Program-made: the position numbers and the translations under genes
Assembly: GCA_958496175.1 (NCBI GenBank)
Contig: OY292274.1
Coordinates: 68,272,630-68,336,629 of the forward strand
Origin: Sisyra terminalis
Taxonomy: Eukaryota; Arthropoda; Insecta; Neuroptera; Sisyridae
Length of the DNA stretch: 64,000 nucleotides
Direction of reading: 5' to 3'
Part shown: positions 48,001 to 58,743 of the stretch, piece after piece
Layout of the letters: the number at the start of each line of letters is the position of its first letter
Numbering within the stretch: the first letter of the stretch is position 1
Notes under the pieces: model-generated
Database searches by the model: none
Told to the model about the DNA's origin: nothing
Seen by the model: only the letters and a program-made list of their open reading frames with translations

Positions 48001-49982
48001 TTTACCAGATGCACTATGCACTTTTATACAAATTTCCGTTCACCAGGTATTTGTTTAATACAGGTTATCGGAATTTTTGACACTTTGAAAGTGCGTAAGG
48101 GGCAACCACAACAGGTAGTCAAAAAAATGCTGTGACATATTGTGAAATCAATCAATACAACCGCGAAATTTGAAAAATATTCAACATTGGCACTGATTTG
48201 TTTGGTTTAGTTTTAAATTACACTTGTGGAAATAATTTTTTCGTTATGTATTTAGGCAACTTTATGCGACCGCAACGCTGCAACGGCTGCGGCTTTAAAC
48301 ATACAAATGTTTTTTTTTAATAATTTTATTAATAGGTTGACTAATTCTTTTTTTAACAGTTTTAATAGGCTGCATTCTTAAAAGGTGATAGAAAAGGATA
48401 GCAAAGCTGATGTGTATGTAACCAAAAAAGGACCAAGACATTAAATATGGCCGGCGATTAGATATGCTACGAAACGTTATGCATCAGTTGCATATTTTTT
48501 TACAACTTCTGATAAAGTGTAACAAAGACAACGTATATCTCTGTCTCATGATTTCTTGACGTTTAATCAATATTATAAAGTGGTGGGGAAAAGGTTATTA
48601 AAGTTATTAAAGGCATTTTAAAGGACAATAATTTCAAAATGTGTTTTTTACAGGGTGGAAAGTGAATGATGGGAAAACCAATAAGCATATGGTAACAGTT
48701 TCGTTAAAAGAAAGAAATAAGCTTTAAATTCTTTGGAATCCTGCCTATCTAGCCAATACCGCCCCCTTACAAACTCTCAGCATATATAGGGAGACCATAT
48801 CGCCCTTATTGGGAACCTTTGGCCTATAGGAATAGGTCAAGAAATCATATATTTTACAATTTTCAAAAGTTACTCATATAATTTTATATAAACGATATTT
48901 TTAATTCAAATATTATCAATTGTACCCGAAATTTTAATTAAATTTACAGAAAAGTATTCAAATTTGCTCAATATAACTTTTAAACGCAAAAATTTTAAGA
49001 AATTATTCAAGAAAAAAATCATTAATCTCACCACTATGGTTTTAAAATCTATTTTTTTTAAAAACAAAATTATTTTTTCCCAAAATTGTTTATAAATCTT
49101 TCGAGAAACATCTAAACTTAAGTAATTTCAACTTTTCAAGTTCAAATTTTCATTTGGTCAATAAAAAAAAAATCATTAATCTAACGACTTCCAGATCCTA
49201 TCGGGAGAACAAATCTTTTAAACGCTTTTTTTTTATAAAAAATTATCAATTTCACCCATTTTTTTTTCTTAAATCTACAGAAAACATCAAAACTAATAGG
49301 ATATAAACTTTCCAGGTCCAAATTATCCTTAAATCAATTAAAAAAAAATACTTAAGTACCCAAGTAAAAACACCTGTTTGGAATATTTTTTCTTTTCCCG
49401 TTTTTGCATAAAAAAAATTAATTCCCGCATAAAATTTACTATAGAACCATAGATAAATGTTCAAATTAAAACAGTAAATACTTTTTAAGACAAAATTTTA
49501 AAGTTTTCAATATGAAAAAAATCATTAAACTTACAACTTTGGCATCTATTCCGGGGACGATTTTTGTTTCACCCTTCTATCAAACAAAATTTACCAATTT
49601 CACCCAAAATTGTTTATATATCTTTCGAAAAACATCTAAACTTAAGTAATTTCAACTTTTCAAGTTCAAATTTTCATTTGGTCAATAAGAAAAAATCATT
49701 AATCTAACGACTTCCAGGCCCTATCGGGAGAACAAAACTTTTAAGCGCTGTTTTTTTATAAAAAATTATCAATTTCACCAATTTTTTCCCCTTAAATCTA
49801 TAGAAAAACATCCAAATTAATTGAATATAAACTTTCTATGACCTAATTTTCCATAATTCAATTAAAAAAAAATCATTTAAGTACCCAAGTAAAAACACCT
49901 GTTGGGAATATTTTTTCTTTTAACGTTTTTGCCTAAAAAAAATTTCATTCCCACATAAAATTTTCTATAGAACCATAGATAA
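44870..49982. repeat. 5,113-bp tandem duplication, unit 2
   Basis: Second copy of 39757-44869 in direct orientation. The right limit is where AAATTAAACCAGTTAATACT (about 49989) departs from AAACTAAACCAGTAAATACT (about 44876). Identity suggests a very recent event, or a false duplication in the assembly. Confidence 0.88.
46047..47898 (-). CDS. Hedgehog acyltransferase (Rasp/HHAT), copy 2
   Basis: Exact counterpart of copy 1, shifted by 5,113 bp. Exons: 47793-47898, 46964-47733, 46558-46772 and 46047-46503; 515 aa, no difference found in coding or intron sequence. Both copies keep start, splice sites, catalytic Asp and His and stop, plus about 2 kb of upstream DNA, so both should be expressible if the duplication is real. 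Confidence 0.88.
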
Positions 49983-50640
49983 ATGTTCAAATTAAACCAG
50001 TTAATACTTTTTCAGCCAAAATTTTAAAGTTTTCAATATAAAAAAAATCATTAAACTAACAACTTTGGCATCTAATTCGGGGACAATTTTTGTTTCACCC
50101 TTCTATCAAACAAAATTTACTAATTTCACCAAAATTTTTTTTAATCCCATAGAAAAACATCTATACTAACTTGATATAAACTTTTCAAGGCCAAATCTTC
50201 AAGAAATTATTGAAAAAAACAAGTTTAATCTTACCAAGCCAAACAACACTTGCAAGACTTGAAGTTTTCCGACGCTTTTTGCATAATAAAAATGTCAATT
50301 GCATCTAAATTTTTTGATAAGCCCAAAGAAAAATCATCAAACTAACTTTTTATAAACTTTTCTGACCAATTTTCATAATTTATTTCAACAAAATTCCAAT
50401 TTAATGCAATTGAGTCAATTGCATACAAGCCAAGGGACGCCAACTCTGACCACGCATTTTTTCGTGATTTATTCAAATATATCACTTACTTGAATAAAAA
50501 TTTCACCCCATTTCCAACCAGCAATGATTTCCATAACTATTTCACCACTTTTTTTCACTCAATTAACACCAATTAATTAATTAATTTAATATTTGTCATT
50601 TCAACATTGAACAATTAAATTAAACAAATGAACAATTGAA
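49010..50640. repeat. 530-bp repeat, right flank of the duplication
   Basis: About 49010-49982 repeats 43890-44869 exactly; 49983-50640 is the diverged ancestral right part, similar but not identical to 39757-40440 (for example GACCACGCATTTTTTCGTGA in place of GACCGTGCATTTTTTTGTGA). Confidence 0.8.
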
Positions 50641-50751
50641 ACTTCATCTAACGCTAAGGCATGCGCATATGAAGCCAGGGGGACTATTTAAAATTTGGAG
50701 TTAGAACTTGAAAAAAAATTACTAGAAATGCATTTTTTTGGTGAGAAATTG

Positions 50752-50962
50752 ACTTTTAGTAACTTCAAAGAAAACCATTAGAAAATGTATTTAAATATCT
50801 TAGATTTATTTCTAGTCTTTTACAAGAAATCATTATTTAACAACAATAATTTAAGGAAGATTTATATTATTTATTAATTTTGGACTTTTAGTAACTCAAA
50901 GAAAACCATTAGAAAATGTATTTAAATATCTTAGATTTATTTCTAGTCTTTTACAAGAATTT
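50752..50962. repeat. Direct duplication of about 78 bp
   Basis: TTAGTAACTTCAAAGAAAAC through TTATTTCTAGTCTTTTACAA occurs at about 50757-50828 and again at about 50888-50959, with one indel near the start. It lies just beyond the 3' end of lin-52. Non-coding. Confidence 0.7.
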
Positions 50963-51073
50963 AATGCGTGGAAGATTTATATTGTTTATTAATTTATTTG
51001 ACTTTATACACGAAAATTATTTTACAAAAACCAATATAAAGAATACAAATAAAAAACTAGTTTATATATTTGA

Positions 51074-51965
51074 CTACCGATTTTTCTTATTTGTGAATAT
51101 ATTAAGGTATTTGCCTCGGGTCATTTCTTTGGCCTCTTCTTGGCCTAATTGATATGCCATGTCATGCAATTTCTTGACTTCAGCAATCAGTCCATTCATT
51201 GTCAATGCACCAAGTTCTAAAACGAAAATGAAATTTATAATAACAATCATTGCATTGATATGAGGAAGTCTTACGGAGTAATAGATTGATATCCTCGTTG
51301 GTTAATCCTTTCGACCATTGGGGTGGCGAATTGCTTGGAGGGGTGAAACAATTGACGAACTCAGTCACGCCGGGAACTATTTAAAACAGTAAAAATTATA
51401 AGTTTCATAGACAATTCCTGGAATTTTAAGAACTTAGTTTTTATTTTTTTTTAACCAATTTTTTCATGTTTTACATATCTTTCGTGTTCTAGACTTTAAT
51501 GTCCATAAAAGCTAAGCCTAATCAACTTCAAGTACAAAGTTCTAAGTTCTTAAGTTCCTCAACCACAAACACATCAGAAGACCCAACTGTCAAACAAGTG
51601 GTTAATTCAAAAAAATTTAAATAAAATCATTGATTTTACACCAAAAAAATAATTGAATTTTCCAGATTTTTTTCTTAGTTACGGGATTAAGTCTTACTTC
51701 TTTCGGGCCATATTTCGGGTGATGACCGATCCAATTTTTCCATACTGAGCAAATTCTCGTCCAACAGTGGATCCGATGGCTCTGAAAATAAACACTTACG
51801 ACTTTAATATTTCAAGTCCATATTGAAAAATGTATGAAAATAAATTAGGGTTCCTGATCTAATCAATGAATTTCGAGTTTTCAGTGGACTAATATTTGTT
51901 AAATGGGGGAAAATTAGCGAAAAAAACAAACCTTCTTGAACACTCCCGGGTTCTTTGTCTGCCAT
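51074..51965 (-). CDS. LIN52, DREAM/MuvB complex subunit
   Basis: A MuvB core subunit of the DREAM complex, which represses cell-cycle genes by tethering Rb-family pocket proteins. Coding exons on the minus strand: 51932-51965, 51698-51781, 51275-51376 and 51074-51216, giving 120 aa (human 116). Recognisable segments: LLSMEKL (22-28), the LxSxExL pocket-binding motif; DRSSPEIWPE (30-38) with Ser32-Pro matching the DYRK1A-phosphorylated serine; LTNEDINLL; and the C-terminal AYQLGQEEAKEMTRGKYLNI. An in-frame upstream ATG at 52071-52073 would add 36 residues not seen in the family; I prefer the ATG at 51963-51965. It is divergent to wdr46 and shares its upstream DNA. Confidence 0.9.
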
Positions 51966-52368
51966 TTTAAATGTTTGAAAAGATGCTAGTTGACTCGCTC
52001 CGATTGGTCCGCCGGTGAACGTATTGCGCAAATCCATAAAATTTAAAATTTTGCGGCACTTTGCCGAAAACATTAAAAAGACAATTTTTTGAATGTTTTT
52101 AAATTGTGGAGTGTAGAAAAGTAATGAATAATATATTTCAATTAATTTATAAGAAATTTATTTCATAAATTAATCACTAAGAATTGAAAAAATGATAGTA
52201 TCATTAAAAAATGTTTATTTCAGTTTAAGCATATGACGCTACGGCAAGTTGTCAAAAGCCATGTGGTTTCAAAGAAAGTAACACATACGAATAAAAGTTA
52301 AAATTTAAACATAAAATCACGTTTTTTTAATTTAAAAAAAAATAAAATAAAATTATTATCCTTCCATA
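51966..52368. promoter_or_regulatory. Divergent promoter region of lin-52 and wdr46
   Basis: About 400 bp separate the two start codons (about 295 if lin-52 starts at the upstream ATG). A CG-richer patch at about 51990-52060 (TGACTCGCTCCGATTGGTCC, with an ATTGG CCAAT-type box) lies close to lin-52. The rest is AT-rich without a clear TATA box. Shared head-to-head control is inferred from spacing. Confidence 0.4.
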
Positions 52369-55223
52369 ATGGCACCAAAAAAGGTAATCAATCACATACA
52401 CGTACTCGAAAATGGAAGTAACCTATATTTAACCAAGTCAATTTCCATAGCCTCCTAGATATTTCGAAGCACCTGCAGAAAAAAACGACCAAGTATCGAA
52501 TAAGAAGCGGAAGAAAATATTGAAAATTCAAAAGCAAAAATCGTTTGAAACCATTAAAACCATACAAACCAACTTGAAAATAGTTAAAAAGTTTCATAAA
52601 CCACAAATAAACCAGGTAAACTTAGTTTAAAAACAAAAAATAAATTAAGATAACTTTTATGGTGTTTTCTTCCATAGAAATTGCAACCGAAACCTGTTGA
52701 TAAAGAGTTGCTGGATAAGCATAGACGGGGCGATGGAATCAAATCGGTGCGGGAAGTTAAAACATCATTGCATAAGAAAATTGTCGAGAAAAAAGAAAAG
52801 GCCATTGAATGGACAGCAGAACAAGCTGCCCGCACTGAACTATTGTTGACGGAAGATGCCGGGTATTCAAATATAAAGCTTATATCAGACAATAAACGCT
52901 AGATTCTTGATTCCCAACGGGAATAGTAGGCACTTTGGAATCTTCAAGTTTTGAAAGTTTCTGGAATTTTCTAAAAGCAAAAGTACTGAAATGCTAAATT
53001 AACTCAGCATAAAAGTACTGAAGAAACGTTGTGCTATGTTTTAAGACCATTGACGTCACAAGTTTCCACAACCTTACTGAGAAAATAATATTTTTTCTCC
53101 TTAACTTCCTTATAAAACTTATATCAAACAATAAATGTTAGATTCTCGATTCCCGAGGTTGAAAGTCGCTGGAATCTTTCAAAAGCAAAATATGTTGTAT
53201 GCTAAATATACATAGCACAAAAGTTAAAAGTTTTCACCTTACTAAGAAAATAATATTTCTTCTCCCTAACTTACTTTTACAAATTTTTTAAGTTTTTAAG
53301 AAGCCTATACTCTAGCGTTTATTGTTGCCACTATTCATTTCATTAAAAATATTTTCCCAATCATCAACTTGGGTTATTCTTTTAGATTATTAGAAGCAGA
53401 TATTGGGGAGAAAACTTCCGAATATCGCCAAATCGATATAGTGAACAACGTGGATATAACAGCGGCCACCAAACACTTTGAACTCCAGCTGAACAATTTT
53501 GGACCGTACAGAATGCGATACACCCGCAACGGAAGACACTTACTATTGGGCGGAAAACTAGGCCATGTAGCCGCGTTTGATTGGGTCACCAAGAAATTGC
53601 ATTGCGAAATCAACGTAATGGAATCGGTGCACGATATATCCTGGTTGCACCAGGAAACCATGTTTGCGACTGCCCAGAAAAAATGGGTTTACATATACGA
53701 CAATCAAGGAATCGAAATTCATTGTATCAAACAATTGTATCGGGTTCTTAGAATGGACTTTTTGCCGTATCATTTCCTATTGGCTACATCTGTATGATAA
53801 ATTCGTTGTGGAAAATGTTTTTATTGATTGCAATTAATTTTTTTTAGAGTGATAATGGATTTTTAAGTTGGTTGGATGTTTCGATAGGACAAATTGTGGC
53901 TCAGCATCAAACGCATTTGGGTAGATTGAATATAATGACTCAGAATCCGTATAATGGAGTGCTTTGTTTGGGAAGCACTAAGGGAACCGTTACCATGTGG
54001 TCTCCGAATTCAAAAACGTCGCTGGTGAAAATGTTGTGCCAAAAAAGTCCTATCACAGCGTTGGCTGTAAATCCTAATGGAACGTAGGTTTTGTAAAGAT
54101 GGAAATTTCGCAATTTTTATGGTTTAAATTTTTGTAGATATATGGCAACGTCAGGCACTGATCGTATAACTAATATTTGGGATGTAAGAAATTTAAATGG
54201 ACCACTTCGTAAATATAGAACCGGTGCAGCTGTTAATAATTTAACATTTTCGCAACGTGATTTATTGGCGATGTCAATGGGGAATGTTGTGGAAGTTTAT
54301 AAGTAAAAATATTGAAACTTTGGCTCATGTGCACTTTAGCACACCCACAATCTGGCAATGTTGCATTTTCGACTTTGTTTTTAATTTGATTCGCGATTAA
54401 ATCGGTCCAAAGTCGAAAATGCAGCATTGCCAGATTGTGGGTGTGCTAAAGTACACATGGGCCGAAATTTTTAGTCTTAAAAACCTGATTTTTATTGTTT
54501 TTATAGAGACGTATGCGTTGGGGAAGTTAAAGGAGCTTATTTGCGCCATCGTATGTTTAGCACTACAGAAAATATGTCATTTTGTCCTTACGAAGATGTA
54601 CTTGGGGTTGCAACCAATAATGGTTTTGTTAGTTTACTTGTACCAGGAGCAGGAGAACCCAATTACGATGCTTACGAGGCTAATCCATTCCAAACTAAAT
54701 CCCAACGACGAGAGACCGAAGTCAAAGCCTTACTCGAAAAAGTACAATCCACCCTTACTTTTGGTTAACATTAAAACATCTTTTTTTTTTAGATTCAACC
54801 TGAACTTATATGTTTGGACCCCAATTCTATAGCAGAAGTCAATGTTCCTAATTTACGAGAAAAAATAGAAACCAAGGAAAGTTTAAAGGTACGATTAGTA
54901 ATTAGAAATTTTACTGTGACTCAAAAAACATGTTTTTTTAGCTAATAAAACCACCGAAAATTGATTTTGAACCGAGAAATAAGTCGAAAAAACGTGGAAC
55001 ATCCGTACGAAAAGCCAAAAATAAGAAAATTGTCAAGGAACAAACAAAAAGAGTATATTTTTTAAAAAAATATTACAAATTCTTGTCTAATTTTATTTTT
55101 GATTTACAGGAGTTTGTTAAACAATTAAAGACGGTCGAAACCAATCTAAAAGAAAATGAAAAATCGATAAAAACAACACAAAACGCGACTGTATTTGATC
55201 GTTTTAAATCTAAAACTAATTGA
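52369..55223 (+). CDS. WDR46/UTP7, small-subunit processome WD40 protein
   Basis: A nucleolar 18S rRNA-processing protein (yeast Utp7, human BING4/WDR46). Ten coding exons: 52369-52383, 52451-52615, 52678-52862, 53386-53791, 53848-54083, 54138-54302, 54507-54741, 54793-54888, 54942-55052 and 55110-55223. They sum to 1,728 nt, 575 aa (human about 610). Evidence: the family stretch [13 protein letters not shown], then [45 protein letters not shown], and WD-type segments KGTVTMWSP and TDRITNIWD, then the post-propeller [18 protein letters not shown] and a Lys-rich tail ending DRFKSK. The second exon is joined at the acceptor ending CCATAG (52450), because that alone keeps frame. Intron 3 contains an internal duplication and intron 6 a hairpin. 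Confidence 0.9.
52870..53240. repeat. Imperfect direct duplication inside wdr46 intron 3
   Basis: AAAGCTTATATCAGACAATA with TTCTTGATTCCC (about 52875-52915) recurs as AAAACTTATATCAAACAATA with TTCTCGATTCCC (about 53114-53155), followed in both by GTTGAAAGT- or TTTGAAAGT-like and TTCAAAAGCAAAA-like text. Each copy spans about 120 bp. Confidence 0.6.
54316..54469. mobile_element. Intronic palindrome, about 62-bp arms
   Basis: In wdr46 intron 6, the left arm (54316-54377) with GCACTTTAGCACACCCACAA and CATTTTCGACTTTG is mirrored at 54408-54469 (CAAAGTCGAAAATGCAGCAT, TTGTGGGTGTGCTAAAGT). About six mismatches and a 30-bp loop. It would fold into a long hairpin in the pre-mRNA. It could be a foldback/MITE insertion or a small-RNA precursor. 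Splice sites on both sides remain intact. Confidence 0.7.
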
Positions 55224-55271
55224 TTGATGTAAATGTATGAATTATATAAAAAAATAAATTAGTTTTATAAA

Positions 55272-58129
55272 TTAATAAGCACCAGAACCGTATGTTTTAT
55301 CCCATGTGATATATTGTTCCAAGTCTTTGTTTGATACGCTAGCACGGACACGATTTAATGCCGATTCAAAATCGGCAAAAGATATTGGACGCACCTACAA
55401 TTGTTTAAAAGTTTTAATGATCGATTTCCTTGAAAAATTCCATAAAAATACCTCATCAGCATGAATGTTATCAATCATGGACAAATTAATGGATCGAATT
55501 GGGCCTAAAGATGCTTCTGCACATAAGTTTTTCATATCAGCGCCTGAATATCCTTCCGTTAATTCGGCTATTTTTATAATGTCTTGTTCCGAGAGAATAT
55601 TCTTTTCTGGGTTCATTAAACGTTCAACGATTGTTTGTCGAGCCTAAAATAGTTTTTTTTTATAGTAATGTTCAAAGAAATTTTTAACTTTATTCTAACT
55701 TTAAATTCCGGTAGCGGAATATAAAGTCGTTTTACTAAACGACGTCGGGCAGCCTCGTCTAGCTCTTGTGGACGATTTGTTGCCCCGATAATTAAAATAC
55801 GCTCTTCATCACCCGTAGCAGCACCATCTAATTGAACCAAAAATTCCGTTTTCATTCTTCGCGAACTTTCGTGTTCCGTATCGCTGCGCTGAGTCAACAG
55901 CGAATCGATTTCATCGATAAATATTACCTAGGAACCAATATAAGTTCAAAATTTGTAAAAACCAAAAAAAAAATTGGTATTTACCGCTGGTTGATGGCAT
56001 TTAGCCACGGCAAATAAAGCTCGAACCATTTTTTCTCCGTCTCCAATCCATTTGGACGTCAACGATGATGCACTTATACTAAAGAAGGTGGAATGACTTT
56101 GCGAAGCGATACACTTTCCAATTAATGTTTTCCCCGTGCCAGGAGGACCAAATAATAGGATTCCTTTAGGTGGACGTCGTAAACCGGTGAAAATATCCGG
56201 ACGTAATAGTGGCCAGACTACAATTTCTTGAATGGTATTTTTAGCAAATTCGAGTCCAGCTATATCGTCCCACGTGATCGGACTTCCCGAGTCGATAATT
56301 TCGGATCGAATTAATTCGATCATTTTTGGATCGATATTTTTTAACCGCTCGTCTTGTTCGGTTTCATCTTCGAAAACGTTTGATTTTGACTCTTCTCTAA
56401 AATTATAAAAATTCATTTTAATTGTGTATACAACATATAAAATATATTGCAGTCCAATTTATGTAGTATAATTTATTATAATTTATAAAAATCATACCAC
56501 CAACATAAATTTGAACAGAATTTCAAACAAAAATATTCGTGACATATCGTCCAGATACGTATTTCGATTGCCAAGCAATCTTCATCAGTGGTCATGGAAT
56601 GATTCAAACTACTTGATGACCACTGAGGAAGATTGCTTGGCAATCGAAATACGTATCTGGGCAATACGTCACGCATATTTTTGTTTGAACTTCTGTTCAA
56701 ATTTATGTTGGTGGTATGATTTTTATATATTATTGTATTAAGTTTATGTATTACTATATTAAATTTGTATATTATTATATTAAATTTGTATATTATTATG
56801 TTAAATTACACTACATAAATTGGACTGCAATATATTTTATATATTGTATACACAATATAACTGTTAAAAGTCGGCGAAATAATCTTATTTTGATAATTTA
56901 TAATTGGATTTAATTCACGATTTAATTGGATTAACTTACGGCTCTTGAATGGGCGGTACGAATTTATTTTGAACCGTTCTGCGACCCCCTAAGGTTTTTT
57001 TATTCGTTCCATAATTGAACATTGATTGTTTTGTATTGGAATTATTTGATTGATTCTTTTTTGCATTTTGTATGACAAGTTCATCTTTGGCTGTTCGAAA
57101 ATTATGTTTGGGTTCCTCTTTTTGTCGCGGTGGCGACTTGGAGATTGTATTAAACTTGTTGAAATTATTTTTTGGGAAATTTACGTTTTGCGTTTCGTAA
57201 TTCGGTTTATTGAAATCATGGGTAAATCTCGTCGAATCTGGTTGATTGATTTTATTAAAATTTTTAAATTTGAAGTTGTGACTTATAGGACCACTAGGTG
57301 GTTCAGAAACCGTGGTGTATGGTTTTTGTGGTTCGGTTTCTAGTCTTTTAAAGTCGTTTGCCAATTGATTTGTTTTAAGATTTGCGTTGATGAACTTTGA
57401 TACGTTTTTGTGGTTTATTTTTAAAAGACAATTTTCCCCGTTTGCATGAGGCAGTGGTTTTATTAGTTGTGCAAGTGATTCGAGATTAAGGCCACTTTTC
57501 CATGTCATGGGAGTTTTATTTTGATTTTGCGAGTTTGATGATATTGAAGAAATTAATTCGGCATAGTTATTGACGCCCGCTTTGGATCGATCATCGACAA
57601 TGTTGGAATAATCTCTGAGGTCTTTTTCCAGAATGAAGCATGTTGTATCATTCTCCAATCTAAAAAAAGTTTGACTTAAAAAAAATGTAAAATCGTAGCA
57701 GATTTCTTTAATACAATTGTTGTAGGGTAATGTTTACTTTTAAGTCATTTTCCCCTCTGTACTTTTTTGTACCAAGGTTTGTAAATTACACAGGCTGCTC
57801 CATTAGAAAAAAAATGACGTCATACGAAGAATTTTGAAATTGAATCAGTCTGAAGATATTGGAAGATATTGGAAGATATGTACGAATTTCTTCTGGATAC
57901 GTCACGTAGCCACCATGAGGCCACCTGTGTATTTTATAAACCTAGCTTTTGTACTACTTAAGTTAAAAGAAATTAGTATATCTTATTGGTATATATACTT
58001 AGAAACAGCTGCATAATATTTCTGGGTAAGACATTTTCGTTTTATTTCAGCACTTTTAAACGAATTATCACATTCTTGAAAAAGATTTTCTTGATAATAG
58101 TGTAGAAAGTTTGCATCTTCCTCTTCCAT
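55272..58129 (-). CDS. Fidgetin-like 1, AAA ATPase
   Basis: FIGNL1 is a meiotic-clade AAA ATPase that removes RAD51 from DNA. Six coding exons on the minus strand: 57999-58129, 56940-57659, 55985-56396, 55700-55927, 55452-55643 and 55272-55394, giving 1,806 nt, 601 aa. The N-terminus ([12 protein letters not shown]... and later NNYAELI, TWKSGLN) follows the FIGNL1 pattern, then an Asn/Lys-rich linker. The AAA core shows Walker A GPPGTGKT (about 367-374), Walker B IFIDEID (about 423-429), [25 protein letters not shown] and the VPS4-type C-terminal helix [10 protein letters not shown]. Intron 1 holds a MITE and intron 2 a Penelope-derived palindrome, both cleanly within intron limits. The linker is poorly conserved, so exon 2 limits rest on frame and splice consensus. 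Confidence 0.9.
56423..56893. mobile_element. Penelope-derived palindromic element in fignl1 intron 2
   Basis: A 471-bp element, the same type as 15014-15480: begins GTGTATACAACATATAAAAT, has mirrored TTGCCAAGCAATCTTCATCA arms, and the right-hand tail ATATAACTGTTAAAAGTCGG ends CTTATTTTGA. The centre differs from the other copy (GTCATGGAATGATTCAAACT near 56593). The target duplication is imperfect (CATTTTAATT left, AATTTATAATT right). It makes up 471 of the intron's 543 bp. Confidence 0.75.
57773..57945 (+). mobile_element. MULE-type MITE in fignl1 intron 1
   Basis: A 173-bp element, CAAGGTTTGTAAATTACACA to TGTATTTTATAAACCTAG, with near-perfect 9-bp target duplication (TTTTTGTAC at 57764-57772, CTTTTGTAC at 57946-57954). 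A short internal triplication of GATATTGGAA lies near 57857. Confidence 0.8.
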
Positions 58130-58173
58130 TGTGCTGGTCAACAATATGGTTTTTAAGTGGTGTAATATTTTGT

Positions 58174-58395
58174 TTAATTGAAAGAAAAATTATTTAGTAG
58201 CTCTTTAAATGAAAATATTTTGATTTCTTCACAAATTATGCCTAATTTGACTGATAGAAGATTACAATATTTTTGATTATATTTAATGGCGGGAATTTTA
58301 TGTTTCGGGAATGTTCGTAAACATTCGTTAATTTTTGTTTCCGAATGCACCAATCGTAGCCTTCGTAGCATATAAAGCATGTGTTTCCGAAACAT
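58174..58395 (-). CDS. Possible 73-aa hypothetical protein
   Basis: An ATG-started frame, basic at the N-terminus (MLRRLRLVH) and ending with a stop just downstream of the fignl1 start. I recognise no family. It lies in the gap between fignl1 and Mettl6, could be a mitochondrial-type small protein, an upstream exon, or chance. Codon composition is AT-rich like the intergenic DNA. Low confidence. Confidence 0.2.
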   Translation of the reverse strand: MFRKHMLYMLRRLRLVHSETKINECLRTFPKHKIPAIKYNQKYCNLLSVKLGIICEEIKIFSFKELLNNFSFN

Positions 58396-58743
58396 TCCGA
58401 ATTAAGAAAACAAAATATTTGGAGATCATTTAAGATGGAAGACCCGGAAGATGAAGCACGTTAATTTGTAATATCTTTTCTTATACAACTTCTATTAAAT
58501 TAATGGTAAGATTCTTTTTAAATTTCTAATCCAATTCTTAATACTATATTAAAGTAAGGGTAGTTAATTACTTAACCTTAGTTTTCATCAAAAGTTTTAC
58601 GCACATGTGATGGCCATTCATTTTATCTTTGCCTGTTCTAATTTATAAAAGTATTATTAAAAATATTCGTTAATGGTGAAATAGGAAGTAATTCTAAACA
58701 ATTTGCAGAGTGTAAATTTGCGATTTATTTCCCGTGAATTACG

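Noticed and set aside
58434..58463. Nine-codon ATG frame upstream of Mettl6
   Set aside because: It ends at once in TAA and no splice path joins it convincingly to Mettl6. At most an upstream ORF.
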